Assembly (NCBI GenBank): GCA_016235815.1 | Contig: JACRIM010000057.1 | Span: 1 to 52,945, forward strand | DNA from: Planctomycetota bacterium | Lineage (GTDB): Bacteria; Planctomycetota; Phycisphaerae; UBA1845; UTPLA1 | DNA length: 52,945 nucleotides | Reading direction: 5' to 3' | Shown: positions 1 to 9,383 of the stretch, one piece after another | Numbering within the stretch: position 1 is the first letter of the stretch | Layout of the letters: each line of letters begins with the position of its first letter | Made by a program: the position numbers and the translations under genes | Notes under the pieces: generated by a model | Database searches by the model: none | The model's input: only the letters and a program-made list of their open reading frames with translations | What the model was told of the DNA's origin: nothing

Positions 1-108
1 ACCCTTTTCGGTCTGTGCCTGTTGTGCCCGCGCCAGCCGGCCGCCATCCATGGCGAACTCCCAGAAGGCTCCGCCCTTCCTCTTTCACCATTCTAAGATC
101 GGCTAAAC

Positions 109-711
109 TCAAGCGGAAACGCAAGACGGTAAACAGTTACCTTTCAGTAACTCCTCCATTGTGTGAAGCACATTCTGACGGACCGAAGCCGCGATGAGTT
201 CCTCCCCCGCGAGTAGTGGACTCTCGCGCCGCGCTGCCTTGACGGCAGGATCAATACGCTGAAGCAGATGATCGATGTGGCTATGTTCTTTAGCGCCCTG
301 CACCACCGCCGTCACCGCGCCGCACTGCGAATGCCCAAGGATCACCACAAGCCGGACTCCGAAGTGCTCGACGGCGTACTCAATGCTCGCCAGTTCGTCC
401 TCCCCGCAGACATTCCCCGCCACGCGGATGACGAAGAGATCCCCAATCCCCTGATCAAACAACAACTCCACCGGCACACGAGAATCGCTGCATGCGACAA
501 CCACGGCAAACGGGTGCTGCCCGCCCACGCTGGTCTCGCGCAGCCGTGCCGCCCCCTCATGCGGGTGGGTAGGGTGATTCTCCGAGAATCGCAGATTCCC
601 CTTCTTCAGCCGTCCCAACGCGTCCTGAGAATCTGATATCGCCTCGGATTGGGGAGCGCAAGCGGCAACGAACATGACAACAACGACCAACACGACAGCA
701 CGCGACATCAC
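109..711 (-). CDS. Exported beta-class carbonic anhydrase (lipoprotein)
   Basis: Beta-carbonic anhydrase, which hydrates CO2 to bicarbonate at a zinc site. Zinc and catalytic motifs are intact: CSDSRVP (Cys74, Asp76, Arg78) and GHSQCGAV (His127, Cys130). The N-terminus is a hydrophobic signal ending in a lipobox-like VAAC (Cys18), so the enzyme probably sits in the periplasm on a lipid anchor, unusual for a family that is mostly cytoplasmic. The last residues (GNCLPSCVSA) do not look like the family's usual end, where another 30-35 residues form a final strand with a GAxYDLxTG-like motif; the gene may be truncated or frameshifted near position 150. Family sure; export likely. Confidence 0.9.
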   Translation of the reverse strand: MMSRAVVLVVVVMFVAACAPQSEAISDSQDALGRLKKGNLRFSENHPTHPHEGAARLRETSVGGQHPFAVVVACSDSRVPVELLFDQGIGDLFVIRVAGNVCGEDELASIEYAVEHFGVRLVVILGHSQCGAVTAVVQGAKEHSHIDHLLQRIDPAVKAARRESPLLAGEELIAASVRQNVLHTMEELLKGNCLPSCVSA

Positions 712-748
712 GGGCCTCCCGTTCTATTAGGAGCATATTATCCGAATA

Positions 749-2167
749 TCACCGCGTGGTGGTAATGGCCACATCGCCCGTTGGAACCGGCGCGGAAACG
801 CTGATTTGACCCTCGATCTCCTCCCGCGCCAGCCGGCGGAAAATGACATACCCGGCATACGAAATGACAAACCCCACCATGAACACCCACCACCCGAAAA
901 ACTCGTAGATGAGCGTCCCCACAAACGGCGCGATCAACCCGCGCAGGCCCGTCAGGGAGACGTGAATTCCCATGTATAGCTCAGCCTTGTCGTCCTCGGC
1001 GAAGTGCAGGTGCCCGATGTTCCACGCAATCGCCCCCCCACTCTGGGCCAACCCCTCAAAAATCCGACCCACGCCATAAAGGACGATTCCCGCGAGAAAA
1101 TAGAGCGTCACGGGATGATGAGCGCCGCCCGTGGACTGATTGTGCCATGCCGCCAGCATGGCTCCGAACCCGCAGAACAGCAGTGATCCGCACCAGCAAA
1201 GCGAATTCGTCGTTCGAAACCGCAGCACGCCGACCCGGTCAAACAACTTCGCCCACACCGGCAACATCAGAATCGTGATTCCGCGAGGGATCAGATCAAG
1301 CAGCGCATTGCTCGACGTATAGGACAGGTGCATGACCTTCGTCAGCACGATCGTATTCACCGGCATGGCCATCAGATTCGCCGAGCCGATGCACATCTGC
1401 GCCTTGCAATACCGGGCAAACCGCGGATCATCGCGAAGCACCTGCCCCATCCGCGAAAAAAGCTTCGTCGGCGAGATGAGCGCAACGAGACTAAACGGCT
1501 GAATCACCCCCGAATCAGCAATCGGCTCATCATCGTCTTTCACACGCTCGCTCAGCGCCGTCCGCTCTCCGCGCACCCGCTCGCCGCGCAAGAACAACAG
1601 CCCCAATGCCCCGATGATCGCCACCGTCGGGTAGAACCACCGATACGCCGTCGGCGCAACGTCAAAAAGCAGTCCGCCGCCGAGAATCACCGGCAAACTC
1701 ATCAACGTGCGCACGATCTGAAGGTTGGCCGTAATGCGCCCACGATGCGATTTCGGATAATTGCTTTTCCACAGGCTCGCCCGCGTCGTCACCACGCCCG
1801 ACATAAACGCTCGCGCCAGGCATATTTGCAGCGCGAAGATCCACCCACCCATCGCGGTGTGCGGCGTCGCCACGACCGACAGCGTCACCACCACACTCGC
1901 ACAAGCCAACGCCAGAAACGCCGGCAGCTTCGGCCGCCCGACGATCATCGCGCCCCAAATGATGCTGACAAGATTCGCAAACGCCGGCGTGGCCTGAACG
2001 ATGGTGATCAGCAGAGGGCCTGCGTCAAAGGTCTTGCTGACCACGACCGCCGAGACCGTACCCTCGATCAACCCCGCGAACAGACCCCACAACAGGAAAT
2101 GCTGTACTTCGATCACATACGGCCGGCGGGCCATGTACGGCAAGCGCCGGGCGTCGAGAAATTCCAC
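749..2167 (-). CDS. MFS-type membrane transporter
   Basis: Integral membrane protein of about 472 residues with roughly 12 hydrophobic segments arranged as two halves around a charged central loop (RGERVRGERTALSERVKDDDE), the pattern of major facilitator superfamily carriers. The substrate cannot be read from the sequence. The frame opens at a TTG at 2176, but the purine-rich GGAGG lies too close to it; a GTG at 2167 has better spacing (about 10 bases) and is used here. An ATG at 2134 (MARRPYVIEV) is another possibility. It lies 37 bases upstream of the carbonic anhydrase start on the same strand, so co-transcription is possible. Confidence 0.75.
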   Translation of the reverse strand: MEFLDARRLPYMARRPYVIEVQHFLLWGLFAGLIEGTVSAVVVSKTFDAGPLLITIVQATPAFANLVSIIWGAMIVGRPKLPAFLALACASVVVTLSVVATPHTAMGGWIFALQICLARAFMSGVVTTRASLWKSNYPKSHRGRITANLQIVRTLMSLPVILGGGLLFDVAPTAYRWFYPTVAIIGALGLLFLRGERVRGERTALSERVKDDDEPIADSGVIQPFSLVALISPTKLFSRMGQVLRDDPRFARYCKAQMCIGSANLMAMPVNTIVLTKVMHLSYTSSNALLDLIPRGITILMLPVWAKLFDRVGVLRFRTTNSLCWCGSLLFCGFGAMLAAWHNQSTGGAHHPVTLYFLAGIVLYGVGRIFEGLAQSGGAIAWNIGHLHFAEDDKAELYMGIHVSLTGLRGLIAPFVGTLIYEFFGWWVFMVGFVISYAGYVIFRRLAREEIEGQISVSAPVPTGDVAITTTR

Positions 2168-2248
2168 CGAATGCAACCCTCCTCCCGGAATCCGTTCCGG
2201 CAGTAAAACGGGATTATAGGGGATGACGCGCCGTCGGCAGCAGGCGAC

Positions 2249-3403
2249 TCAATCGAACAGGAATGCAATGCGATTCTTGAAGTGCAGGTAGTAAAGCCCG
2301 ATCTGCCGCATGGCCACCAGCATCAGGTAGACCCCAAGCGCCTGAATCGCGACCGCCCCCCCAATCCCGAGGTCGTCAATCGACGGAAGCGAATTCTTGA
2401 CGCCATAACCGTCGAGAATCGGCCCGATGATGGGGAGCAGGAAACAGGCGCCAACAAAAAGCAGAAGAATCCACAATATGAAATACGCCTGGGCAGTTCG
2501 AAACACGGCCTGGATGAGTAGATCGATCCGGTAAAGCTTGCCGGTCGCGCCAAACGTGAACAGGATCACCAGTAGCGGCCACATGAAAACGCCCGCCGCA
2601 AGCCAGGTCAGAATCACCGCGATGGATCGAAGCGGCGGTGGAATCAGCCCCGTCGCAAGCAGAACCGCAAACAAGGCCGCAGGCGTCAAGGCACAAAGCA
2701 GTGCGCCCGCGAATCGAAACCCCGGCTTGATGATATCCTCAATAGGTCCGTCGTCCCATCGAATCCCCGGAAGTTCATCCACCGCAATCGCCGTATGCTC
2801 CACCACGCGCAAATAAACAGCCGCAAGCCACCCATTGAGGATGATCTGCTCCGGCAGCATCAACATAAACGGCAGCCGAAACACGACCAACAACAACGCA
2901 ACGACTTCGATCGCCAGTAACGTGAGCAGGTCGCGACCGCTTTTGACCGGGTACGCGAACGCCAGCAACGCATCCGCCGCATACGACCGCTTCGGCTCGC
3001 CCACGATCTCGCGCCCCGCCGCCCGCGCCCGCAGGCCGGGTTTGGTATTCTCAGCGTACGAAAGTGCGGTCGGCCCGCCACTGGATTTGTCGAAAACACT
3101 CTTGCCGGTCAAAAGATCAACGCCGCACGTCACACAGATCCGGGCCTCCGGCGGCTGCGCCTTCTTGCAACGAGGACACGTCGGCCCGATACGCGGCATC
3201 AGCTCGATGCCCTCAAGCAGATTCAATTCACTGGGAGTCGACGCCGGATCGATCGGGGGAAGCTCGATCTCGGACTTCTGCTCAGGAGCCGGCGGCGTCG
3301 CGCGATAAGTTTTCTTACATCCGGGACAAGCCACCTTCCGTCCCATGAGCGAATCGGGCACCGCAAGGGTCTTCCCACACGTACATCGAATTCGAAGGGC
3401 CAT
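2249..3403 (-). CDS. Double zinc-ribbon membrane protein
   Basis: Unrecognised 384-residue protein with a clear modular layout. Residues 1-35 form a zinc ribbon (Cys7, Cys9, Cys26, Cys29). A linker carries the motif SELNLLEG. A second four-Cys ribbon follows (CPRCKKAQ...CVTCGVDLLTGK). The C-terminal half has about five or six hydrophobic segments, somewhat like Yip1/DUF4013-type membrane proteins. The same N-terminal module begins the upstream rhomboid gene (3480-4994), so the pair arose by duplication or module sharing. The ribbons should lie in the cytoplasm. Function unknown; a role in membrane protein quality control or recruitment is only a guess. Confidence 0.7.
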   Translation of the reverse strand: MALRIRCTCGKTLAVPDSLMGRKVACPGCKKTYRATPPAPEQKSEIELPPIDPASTPSELNLLEGIELMPRIGPTCPRCKKAQPPEARICVTCGVDLLTGKSVFDKSSGGPTALSYAENTKPGLRARAAGREIVGEPKRSYAADALLAFAYPVKSGRDLLTLLAIEVVALLLVVFRLPFMLMLPEQIILNGWLAAVYLRVVEHTAIAVDELPGIRWDDGPIEDIIKPGFRFAGALLCALTPAALFAVLLATGLIPPPLRSIAVILTWLAAGVFMWPLLVILFTFGATGKLYRIDLLIQAVFRTAQAYFILWILLLFVGACFLLPIIGPILDGYGVKNSLPSIDDLGIGGAVAIQALGVYLMLVAMRQIGLYYLHFKNRIAFLFD

Positions 3404-3479
3404 GACGTGACCTCGATTCGTTACAGAAGCCGAACGCCTGAATTGCCATTCTAAGGCTATTCGGGCGAAAAGCGACTAA

Positions 3480-4994
3480 CTATCGAGGCTTGCCAACGAG
3501 CGCCCACGCACGCCGCCCGAGAGTCGCCGAAAAAAGGTCGCCGCCTCGCGCATTTACAAAACGCGTCACCAGCAGTATCAGCGCGATGATCATCCCCGCA
3601 ATAAATCCGCCAAGATGTGCCCAATGCGCGACATTGTCATCAACCCCCAATGCCGTATAGACCACATCAAACGCGATGTAGAACAGAACGACCCAGAAAC
3701 CACGCAACGCAAAAAGTTTTAGGTGCAGCTGAAAGCCCCCAAAAAGTCCCCGGCGTAACCAGGCAGCCATATGAACCTTGTGAACCGGAAAGAACACAAA
3801 ATACATCCCGGCGAGCCCCATGATGGCGCCCGATGCACCGAGTGCAGGATGGGGTGGCTGATGCTGTGCCGAAATCATGTATGCAATCGACGCCGCGATC
3901 GCAAGGATGGGATAGAGAACCAGAGACGGAATGTTGCCCACAAGCGCGTTGACCCGAGACCCGAAAACAAGAAGAAAAAGTAGATTGCCGGCGATGTGCA
4001 TCAGATCGCTGTGGAGAAATGCATTGGTGAGAAGTTGATAGGCATGATAGTGGCCAAAGCACTGCTTCTCTTGCGGAAGCGCGTTATGTGCGGCCAGAAG
4101 CGTTTCCTCGCTTGCTTCATAAATGGCTTCGTCTTCCTCGCCCGAATCCTCTTCCGGTGGCGAACTTACGTTGGCGGAATCCCCGTTTGATTTCTTCTCC
4201 GTCTCCTGGCTGTTGTGCTGGGATCGCACCAGTTCCATCACCTTCCTACGGAATGCGGCCCCGTCGCCCATATTGTCATCGTAGAAACTCATTACCATGC
4301 GTCCGCTGGGCTTCCCATCGCCGCACCAAAGCATGTAATCCCTTGAAGACGAAGGCGTGTCTCCTTCGCCCATGAGACTGACCCAAAACAGAATGCTCGT
4401 CACGATGGTGGTTACGGCAATCGATCGCACCGTGATTGGTTTCTTGGTTCCAAACGCCTCCGATGCGACGGGGTACATTCCCAGCGGAAAGATCCAACTC
4501 AACCATTTGAGCGTAGACTCTGCGCGGACATAGACTTCATCCAACCCGGAGTCATCCGTCATTAGGAGGCTTCGGCCTGTCTTCAGGTCGACGCCGCATT
4601 GGACGCAGATTTTCGCGCTCCTAGGCCAGGTCTTACCACACGCCGGGCACGACTTTCCCCCCTCGGCCACGATCGTCGACTCTGCCGCGGTATTGGCGCG
4701 AGCCGGTGGCTGCAATTCCATTTTTCCGGATGATTCAAAGCCTTCCAGTAAATTGAGCTCGCTTGGAGACGCCAACGCATCCGTCGAGGGGAGTTCAAGA
4801 TCGATCCGCGACGGTGGATCAGCAGGCGTTCGTGGCGCCGCCGCCGCGGGAATCCCCGCCCCGCTCGGCGCCACCGTCGACCCCGGCACCCGATACGCCC
4901 GTCGGCATCCCGGGCAAACCACCTTCTTCCCCTTCATCCCGGCGGGAATGCCCAGCAGCTTGCCACATTTGCACTTGATTCGCAGTGCTGCCAT
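3480..4994 (-). CDS. Rhomboid-family intramembrane serine protease with N-terminal zinc ribbons
   Basis: A 504-residue protein starting with the same zinc ribbon as its downstream neighbour (CKCGKLL...CPGC), then SELNLLEG, a second ribbon (CPACGKTW...CVQCGVDLKTGR), one hydrophobic segment, an acidic loop (PEEDSGEEDEAIYE), and a rhomboid core. Core signatures are visible: the HxxxN-type helix (LMHIAGNLLF), the nucleophile motif GASGAIMGL, and the catalytic His in AHWAHLGGF. Rhomboids cleave transmembrane substrates in the bilayer. The long soluble insert between the first membrane segment and the core is unusual. An AAGGG element precedes the ATG. It is 76 bases upstream of the paralogue and probably co-transcribed with it. 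Confidence 0.85.
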   Translation of the reverse strand: MAALRIKCKCGKLLGIPAGMKGKKVVCPGCRRAYRVPGSTVAPSGAGIPAAAAPRTPADPPSRIDLELPSTDALASPSELNLLEGFESSGKMELQPPARANTAAESTIVAEGGKSCPACGKTWPRSAKICVQCGVDLKTGRSLLMTDDSGLDEVYVRAESTLKWLSWIFPLGMYPVASEAFGTKKPITVRSIAVTTIVTSILFWVSLMGEGDTPSSSRDYMLWCGDGKPSGRMVMSFYDDNMGDGAAFRRKVMELVRSQHNSQETEKKSNGDSANVSSPPEEDSGEEDEAIYEASEETLLAAHNALPQEKQCFGHYHAYQLLTNAFLHSDLMHIAGNLLFLLVFGSRVNALVGNIPSLVLYPILAIAASIAYMISAQHQPPHPALGASGAIMGLAGMYFVFFPVHKVHMAAWLRRGLFGGFQLHLKLFALRGFWVVLFYIAFDVVYTALGVDDNVAHWAHLGGFIAGMIIALILLVTRFVNARGGDLFSATLGRRAWALVGKPR

Positions 4995-5096
4995 CGGCCC
5001 TTCCCGTTGCGCAGTCCGCCCCCGCGCGCAGCGTCCAACGAATACCCGAGTCAGGGCCGATTATACCAAATCGATCAATGAAATTCGACCGCTCGG

Positions 5097-6347
5097 CTAG
5101 ACCCGCGGCATCTCTGTCAGAATCGGCCCGATCCGATCCATCGCCCAGTCGATGTCGCTCTTCTCAATCACCAGCGGCGGGGCAAACCGGATCACATCCT
5201 CGTGTGCGTCCTTGCAGAGAATGCCCTCTTTCATGAAGGCCTCGCAGAAACGCCGTGCATTGCCGTATTCCGGCTTGATCTGCACCCCGATCAGCAGGCC
5301 GCGACCGCGCACTTCCTTGATCGGAGCGGCGTTGAGCGCCTTCAACTTGCTGCGGAAGTACTCACCAAGGTCCTTCGCCCGCTGGCCCAGGCCCATCGTC
5401 TTGATGAGATTGATCGCCTCGCGACCCACCGCGCACGCAAACGGGTTCCCGCCAAATGTCGAACCATGATCGCCCGGCGTGAAAACGCTCATGATCTTCC
5501 TGCTGGTCACAATGCACGATAGCGGAAGGATTCCGCCACCCAGCGCCTTGCCCAGCGTCATCATGTCCGGACGCGCACCGTCATGCTGCCATGCGAAGAG
5601 GTCGCCCGTGCGGCAGAGCCCGGTCTGGATTTCATCGGCGATTAGCAGCACGTTGTGCTTGGTGCAAATATCTCGCACCTGTTTCATGTAGCCGTCGGGC
5701 GGAACCAGGATGCCGCTCTCGGCCTGAATCGGTTCGACGAGGAAGGCGGCGGTGTTCTTGGTAATGGTGCGCTCCAACTCGGCCGCATCGCCGAATGCCA
5801 CCAGCGGGAACCCCGGCGTGAACGGCCCGAAGCCTTTGCGATACTGCGCATCCGTGCTGAAGCTGACGATCGTCGTCGTGCGACCGTGAAAGTTGCCCTT
5901 GGCGCAGATCACCTCGGCCTTGTTCTCCTCGATGCCCTTTTGGAGATAACCCCACTTGCGCGCCGCCTTGATCGCCGTCTCGACGGCCTCCGCGCCGCTG
6001 TTCATCGGCAGCACCGACTCATAGCCCGTCAGCTCGCACAGTTCCTTGCAGAAGGGACCAAGCTGGTCGTTGTGAAAGGCACGGCTCGTCAGCGTCACCT
6101 TGTCGAGCTGCCGCTTCGCCGCCTCGATCAGTCGCGGATGCGAGTATCCAAAGTTCAGCGCCGAATACGCCGCCAGCATGTCGAGGTACTTCTTGCCGTC
6201 GACATCCGTAACATAGCACCCCTTCGCCGACTCAATGACGACCGGCAACGGGTGATAGTTGTGCGCCCCGTACGCGTCGGAGATGGTCAGGATTTCCGTG
6301 GTCTTGTTGGCGGGTTTCTGTGCGGGGGCGGCGACGGTCGTGCTCAT
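5097..6347 (-). CDS. rocD: Ornithine--oxo-acid aminotransferase
   Basis: PLP-dependent class III aminotransferase of 416 residues, closest by eye to ornithine delta-aminotransferase, which converts ornithine and 2-oxoglutarate to glutamate semialdehyde and glutamate. Visible marks: the N-terminal GAHNYHPLPVV stretch typical of this enzyme, NSGAEAVETAIK, the PLP-contacting DEIQTGLCRTG, and the Schiff-base Lys in TLGKALGGG. The ATG at 6347 is chosen because AAGGGAT lies about 8 bases upstream; an in-frame ATG at 6380 lacks such a site. Arginine deiminase elsewhere in the window (37603-38820) makes citrulline rather than ornithine, and no ornithine carbamoyltransferase is visible here to link the two. 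Confidence 0.9.
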   Translation of the reverse strand: MSTTVAAPAQKPANKTTEILTISDAYGAHNYHPLPVVIESAKGCYVTDVDGKKYLDMLAAYSALNFGYSHPRLIEAAKRQLDKVTLTSRAFHNDQLGPFCKELCELTGYESVLPMNSGAEAVETAIKAARKWGYLQKGIEENKAEVICAKGNFHGRTTTIVSFSTDAQYRKGFGPFTPGFPLVAFGDAAELERTITKNTAAFLVEPIQAESGILVPPDGYMKQVRDICTKHNVLLIADEIQTGLCRTGDLFAWQHDGARPDMMTLGKALGGGILPLSCIVTSRKIMSVFTPGDHGSTFGGNPFACAVGREAINLIKTMGLGQRAKDLGEYFRSKLKALNAAPIKEVRGRGLLIGVQIKPEYGNARRFCEAFMKEGILCKDAHEDVIRFAPPLVIEKSDIDWAMDRIGPILTEMPRV

Positions 6348-6456
6348 GTGGTTGATCCCTTTTGTGGTCTGACAGTTCACGAACTCCGGCCGAATTGTAA
6401 CTCATCGGCAACGAGTGACAATGGTGTTGGAACGGCGGTTGAGAACGGGTCCGGCG

Positions 6457-7014
6457 CTACTCGTGTCGAAGAAAGGCCCCTGTCGCATTAATGACGAGCG
6501 GCTTGCCATCGGCTTGAGAGACTTTTCCCACTACCACCAGATTGCTTAGTTCCTTCATTCCGTTTTGCCCCTTGAGGCTGACCTTCAACGGCGCGCCGCC
6601 GGCGTCCACCACCTGCACAATCGCCGAGTGAGCGGCGATATCCTTGGGTGTGTCGCAGCAGTAGTCCCAGGGCGTGTCGCAGTCGGGCATGGGGGAACCC
6701 TTTTCTCCGCAATGATGCAGGCCGGAGCCTATGAGCGTGAAGACGGCGCGGCCATCGACGAAGGGTTCCTTACTGCCCCCGACGCGACCTTGAATGATCA
6801 CAGTGTCACCGGCCTTCACGGCTTTTTTGACTTCCTCCACCGATTTGGCACCGGCCGGCTCCTTGGTGAGGAAGAAGCCGTTGGGGAGTAACGGCGATAA
6901 TGCGGCGATTGACGGCTTGGATGTCGAATCGCTCTTCGAGTCGCAGCCGATGATGACGGCTGCGCCAACCGACAAACCCCATACGAGCACGACTTGAGCT
7001 TTCTTAAGATTCAT
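6457..7014 (-). CDS. Lipoprotein with OB-fold-like domain and Cys/His cluster
   Basis: A 185-residue predicted lipoprotein. The ATG at 7014 is preceded by AAGGAG at ideal spacing; a longer open frame to 7164 lacks support. The signal peptide ends in VIIGC (Cys24). The mature part has short beta-rich stretches (GDTVIIQGRVGG, NLVVVGKVSQADGKPLVINA) resembling an OB-fold such as that of BOF/YgiW or nucleic-acid-type OB proteins. In the middle is a cluster of possible metal ligands: HHC, PDC and YCC within about 25 residues. It is the last gene of the exporter cassette, 32 bases after a permease, so I infer a periplasmic metal-binding accessory. Function unproven. Confidence 0.65.
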   Translation of the reverse strand: MNLKKAQVVLVWGLSVGAAVIIGCDSKSDSTSKPSIAALSPLLPNGFFLTKEPAGAKSVEEVKKAVKAGDTVIIQGRVGGSKEPFVDGRAVFTLIGSGLHHCGEKGSPMPDCDTPWDYCCDTPKDIAAHSAIVQVVDAGGAPLKVSLKGQNGMKELSNLVVVGKVSQADGKPLVINATGAFLRHE

Positions 7015-7045
7015 TCGATTTCTCCTTGGTATCACATCGTTAGTG

Positions 7046-8218
7046 TCAGATTGATTTAAGCGCGTCTGGAATTGCCATTCGGAGGCAATGCCACGCCGGG
7101 GGCAACGCACCGAACAGACCGAGCGCAACACCAGCCGCGAGCGCCACACCCAGCACCGGTGCATCGACCGTCAGTCCAAAGGTGCCGCGTGAAAAACGTA
7201 TCGCGATTCCGTCAAGTAGAAACAAACCAACCGCGCTCGCCATCAGCGCTCCCACGGCGGTCGCTAACGTCGATTCTTGCACGAGACTGATCACAATAGC
7301 CAGTCGTCGGAATCCCAAAGACTGCAACGTACCAAGTTCTCGCACGCGTGAGACGAACGCCGCATACATGGTGTTCAGCCCGCCGAATAGTCCCCCGACG
7401 GCAATGAGGCAGGCAGTCACCCATGCGACCAGCCGAATGGGGGCGAAGAATGAGGAGAGCTTGGCGAAGTAGGCCGTTTCGGTCGTCGCCGCGAGTTCCA
7501 GGTCGGGGCGCATTTTCGTGAACGTGGCAATGTCGCCGAACTCGGCCTTCTGTGTATCGAGTGTCACAATGACGCACGAATCGGTTGTTCGCTTGGTGAT
7601 TTGTTTCACGTCGGTCAGCGGCATCCAGACCTCGGCTTCGGTCACGGTGCCCGGCGCAACGAAGTGTCCGACTATTCTGAACGGTCGCTTGTCGATATAA
7701 ATGGACTTTTCAAGGCCGAGGTCGGCTTTGGACACACCCATTTTGATGGATACCGTTCCGCCGATCATTACCTCATCCGCGCCGGCGTTCGGAAGCCGGC
7801 CGGCAATGACCTGTACGGAAGCGTGTACGAGGCACGCGGCGGGGGTGATTCCTCGAACCATGACAATCGGCGCGTTGGGCTGGTCGGCGCGGATTCTTAG
7901 TGGTAACTGCACTTGGACTTCGGGAGAAACGTAGTCAACTCCGGCGCGATGCCGGATACCCGTGATGCTTGCCGAGAGGAGACTGGCGACGCTTGCGTTC
8001 ACCTCACTCCGCTCGAGGGATTCTTCGCTGCCGGCTCCAATGACGATAACGTTGTCCCGTTCACCGGTTGCTCTAAGTGCCTGGTCCATGCCGCGCACAA
8101 ACGCCGCGGCCGTCACCACCAGGACCACGACCAGGCCGCTTCCCACCATGGTAAGCACCATTCGTGCGCGCGATCGGCCGAGATTTCGGACCGCATAATC
8201 AAATGGCAACAGCCTCAT
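7046..8218 (-). CDS. ABC transporter permease, FtsX/MacB type (second of two)
   Basis: A 390-residue permease with the MacB/FtsX layout: one N-terminal membrane helix (MVLTMVGSGLVVVLVVTAAAFV), a large periplasmic region of about 220 residues, then three C-terminal helices, including the conserved REL.TLQSLGFRR segment before helix 3. Proteins of this fold transmit ATPase motion to the periplasm and do not form a classic channel. The ATG at 8218 is chosen over the frame opening at 8263 because ACGGAG lies 8 bases before it and it begins 13 bases after the preceding stop. With the next gene it would form a heteromeric permease pair. Confidence 0.85.
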   Translation of the reverse strand: MRLLPFDYAVRNLGRSRARMVLTMVGSGLVVVLVVTAAAFVRGMDQALRATGERDNVIVIGAGSEESLERSEVNASVASLLSASITGIRHRAGVDYVSPEVQVQLPLRIRADQPNAPIVMVRGITPAACLVHASVQVIAGRLPNAGADEVMIGGTVSIKMGVSKADLGLEKSIYIDKRPFRIVGHFVAPGTVTEAEVWMPLTDVKQITKRTTDSCVIVTLDTQKAEFGDIATFTKMRPDLELAATTETAYFAKLSSFFAPIRLVAWVTACLIAVGGLFGGLNTMYAAFVSRVRELGTLQSLGFRRLAIVISLVQESTLATAVGALMASAVGLFLLDGIAIRFSRGTFGLTVDAPVLGVALAAGVALGLFGALPPAWHCLRMAIPDALKSI

Positions 8219-8231
8219 GAACAACTCCGTT

Positions 8232-9383
8232 CTATACAGCACGGAAGCAATGGGCGATTTCACGTCGCGACGCCTGCCATGCCGGAATTAGTCCCGCCAG
8301 CACGCCGACCGACGCGGAAATTGCCAATCCCACTGCGAACACGCTCCACTGTGGAGTGATATTGACGCTGAGTCCCTCGGTGGAGAGCGAAAAATTTCCA
8401 TATCCAACGGCAAGAATGGCGACCAGCGTTCCAACCGTGCCGCCGACGAGGCCGAACAGAATCCCTTCGGCCATGATGAGTTGGGCGATGAGGCTGCTGC
8501 GAAAGCCCAGCGTTTGCAGCACGGCGAGTTCTTTGATTCGATCCTGCACCGAAAGGACGATGGCATTGCCGACCAACGCCAATACCGCCGCAAGGCAACC
8601 CCAGCCGAGGTACTTGGTAAACCGTACGATTTCGACGATGTCCGAGCCTGCCTGCGCGATGAAGGCCTTTTCCGGCCGCGTCTGCGTCGGCTCCGCATCA
8701 TTTCGGAACTCCGCGTCGATGGCCCTGGCGATCTCATCCAGATTGGAATGATCGCTGACCGTCACGTTGAATTGCGTGACAATTCCAACACCGTTCTTGG
8801 CAGCGGCCCTTTGAAGAAAGTCCAAATGAACATACGCCACGTTCTGATCCTGTGGTTCGGAGGATCGGATAATGCCCGCGACACTCACGGTGACGCCCGA
8901 AGCATCGAACGACTGGCCCACGCGATAGCCGCGCCGCTGGGCAAGCAGCTCGCCGACCAGCGCCGCGTCCGAGCGTTTCTGCCAGTCACGTTGATCCCCA
9001 TCGATTATGGTCCACTTTGCCGCCATCGTGGGAAGGTGCTCGTCGGGCAGCCCGCGGAAGGTAATCACGTCCAGGCTCGCGGCGCAGTTGCTCACGACGA
9101 TTTTCATCGGAACCACCGACGTCACCCCCCGAATCTTTGCAATGCGCGGTTGATAGAATTGTGGCAATCGGCTGGTGGCGGGGCAAAAGCGGTTTTCACG
9201 ATAGACCACCAACGTCGTATCCGCATTCGTAACGCTCGTCGCTTCATGGACCGCCATCTGAATTGTCTGAACCGCGACAAAAAGGAACATGGCGATCGTG
9301 ACGCCTCCGATGGTGAGCAAACTGCGGGCGCGATGCCGGTAAACCTGCTTGAGCACAACGGGAATCAAGGCGGGGCGCATCAT
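8232..9383 (-). CDS. ABC transporter permease, FtsX/MacB type (first of two)
   Basis: A 383-residue FtsX-like permease: N-terminal helix (LLTIGGVTIAMFLFVAVQTIQ), periplasmic domain, then three helices with the conserved KELAVLQTLGFRS motif. It starts with ATGATG, whose first ATG overlaps the TGA of the ATPase gene (ATGA overlap at 9380-9383), a strong sign of translational coupling. The periplasmic domain holds a CPATSRLPQFY stretch of unknown role. It is distinct from, but homologous to, the permease at 7046-8218, so the exporter probably uses a heterodimer, as in Lol-type or DevC-like systems. Confidence 0.87.
   Translation of the reverse strand: MMRPALIPVVLKQVYRHRARSLLTIGGVTIAMFLFVAVQTIQMAVHEATSVTNADTTLVVYRENRFCPATSRLPQFYQPRIAKIRGVTSVVPMKIVVSNCAASLDVITFRGLPDEHLPTMAAKWTIIDGDQRDWQKRSDAALVGELLAQRRGYRVGQSFDASGVTVSVAGIIRSSEPQDQNVAYVHLDFLQRAAAKNGVGIVTQFNVTVSDHSNLDEIARAIDAEFRNDAEPTQTRPEKAFIAQAGSDIVEIVRFTKYLGWGCLAAVLALVGNAIVLSVQDRIKELAVLQTLGFRSSLIAQLIMAEGILFGLVGGTVGTLVAILAVGYGNFSLSTEGLSVNITPQWSVFAVGLAISASVGVLAGLIPAWQASRREIAHCFRAV

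Noticed and set aside
1328-2206. Long plus-strand open frame opposite the MFS gene
   Set aside because: Very Arg/His-rich translation typical of antisense frames in high-GC DNA; the MFS gene on the other strand has clear membrane segments.
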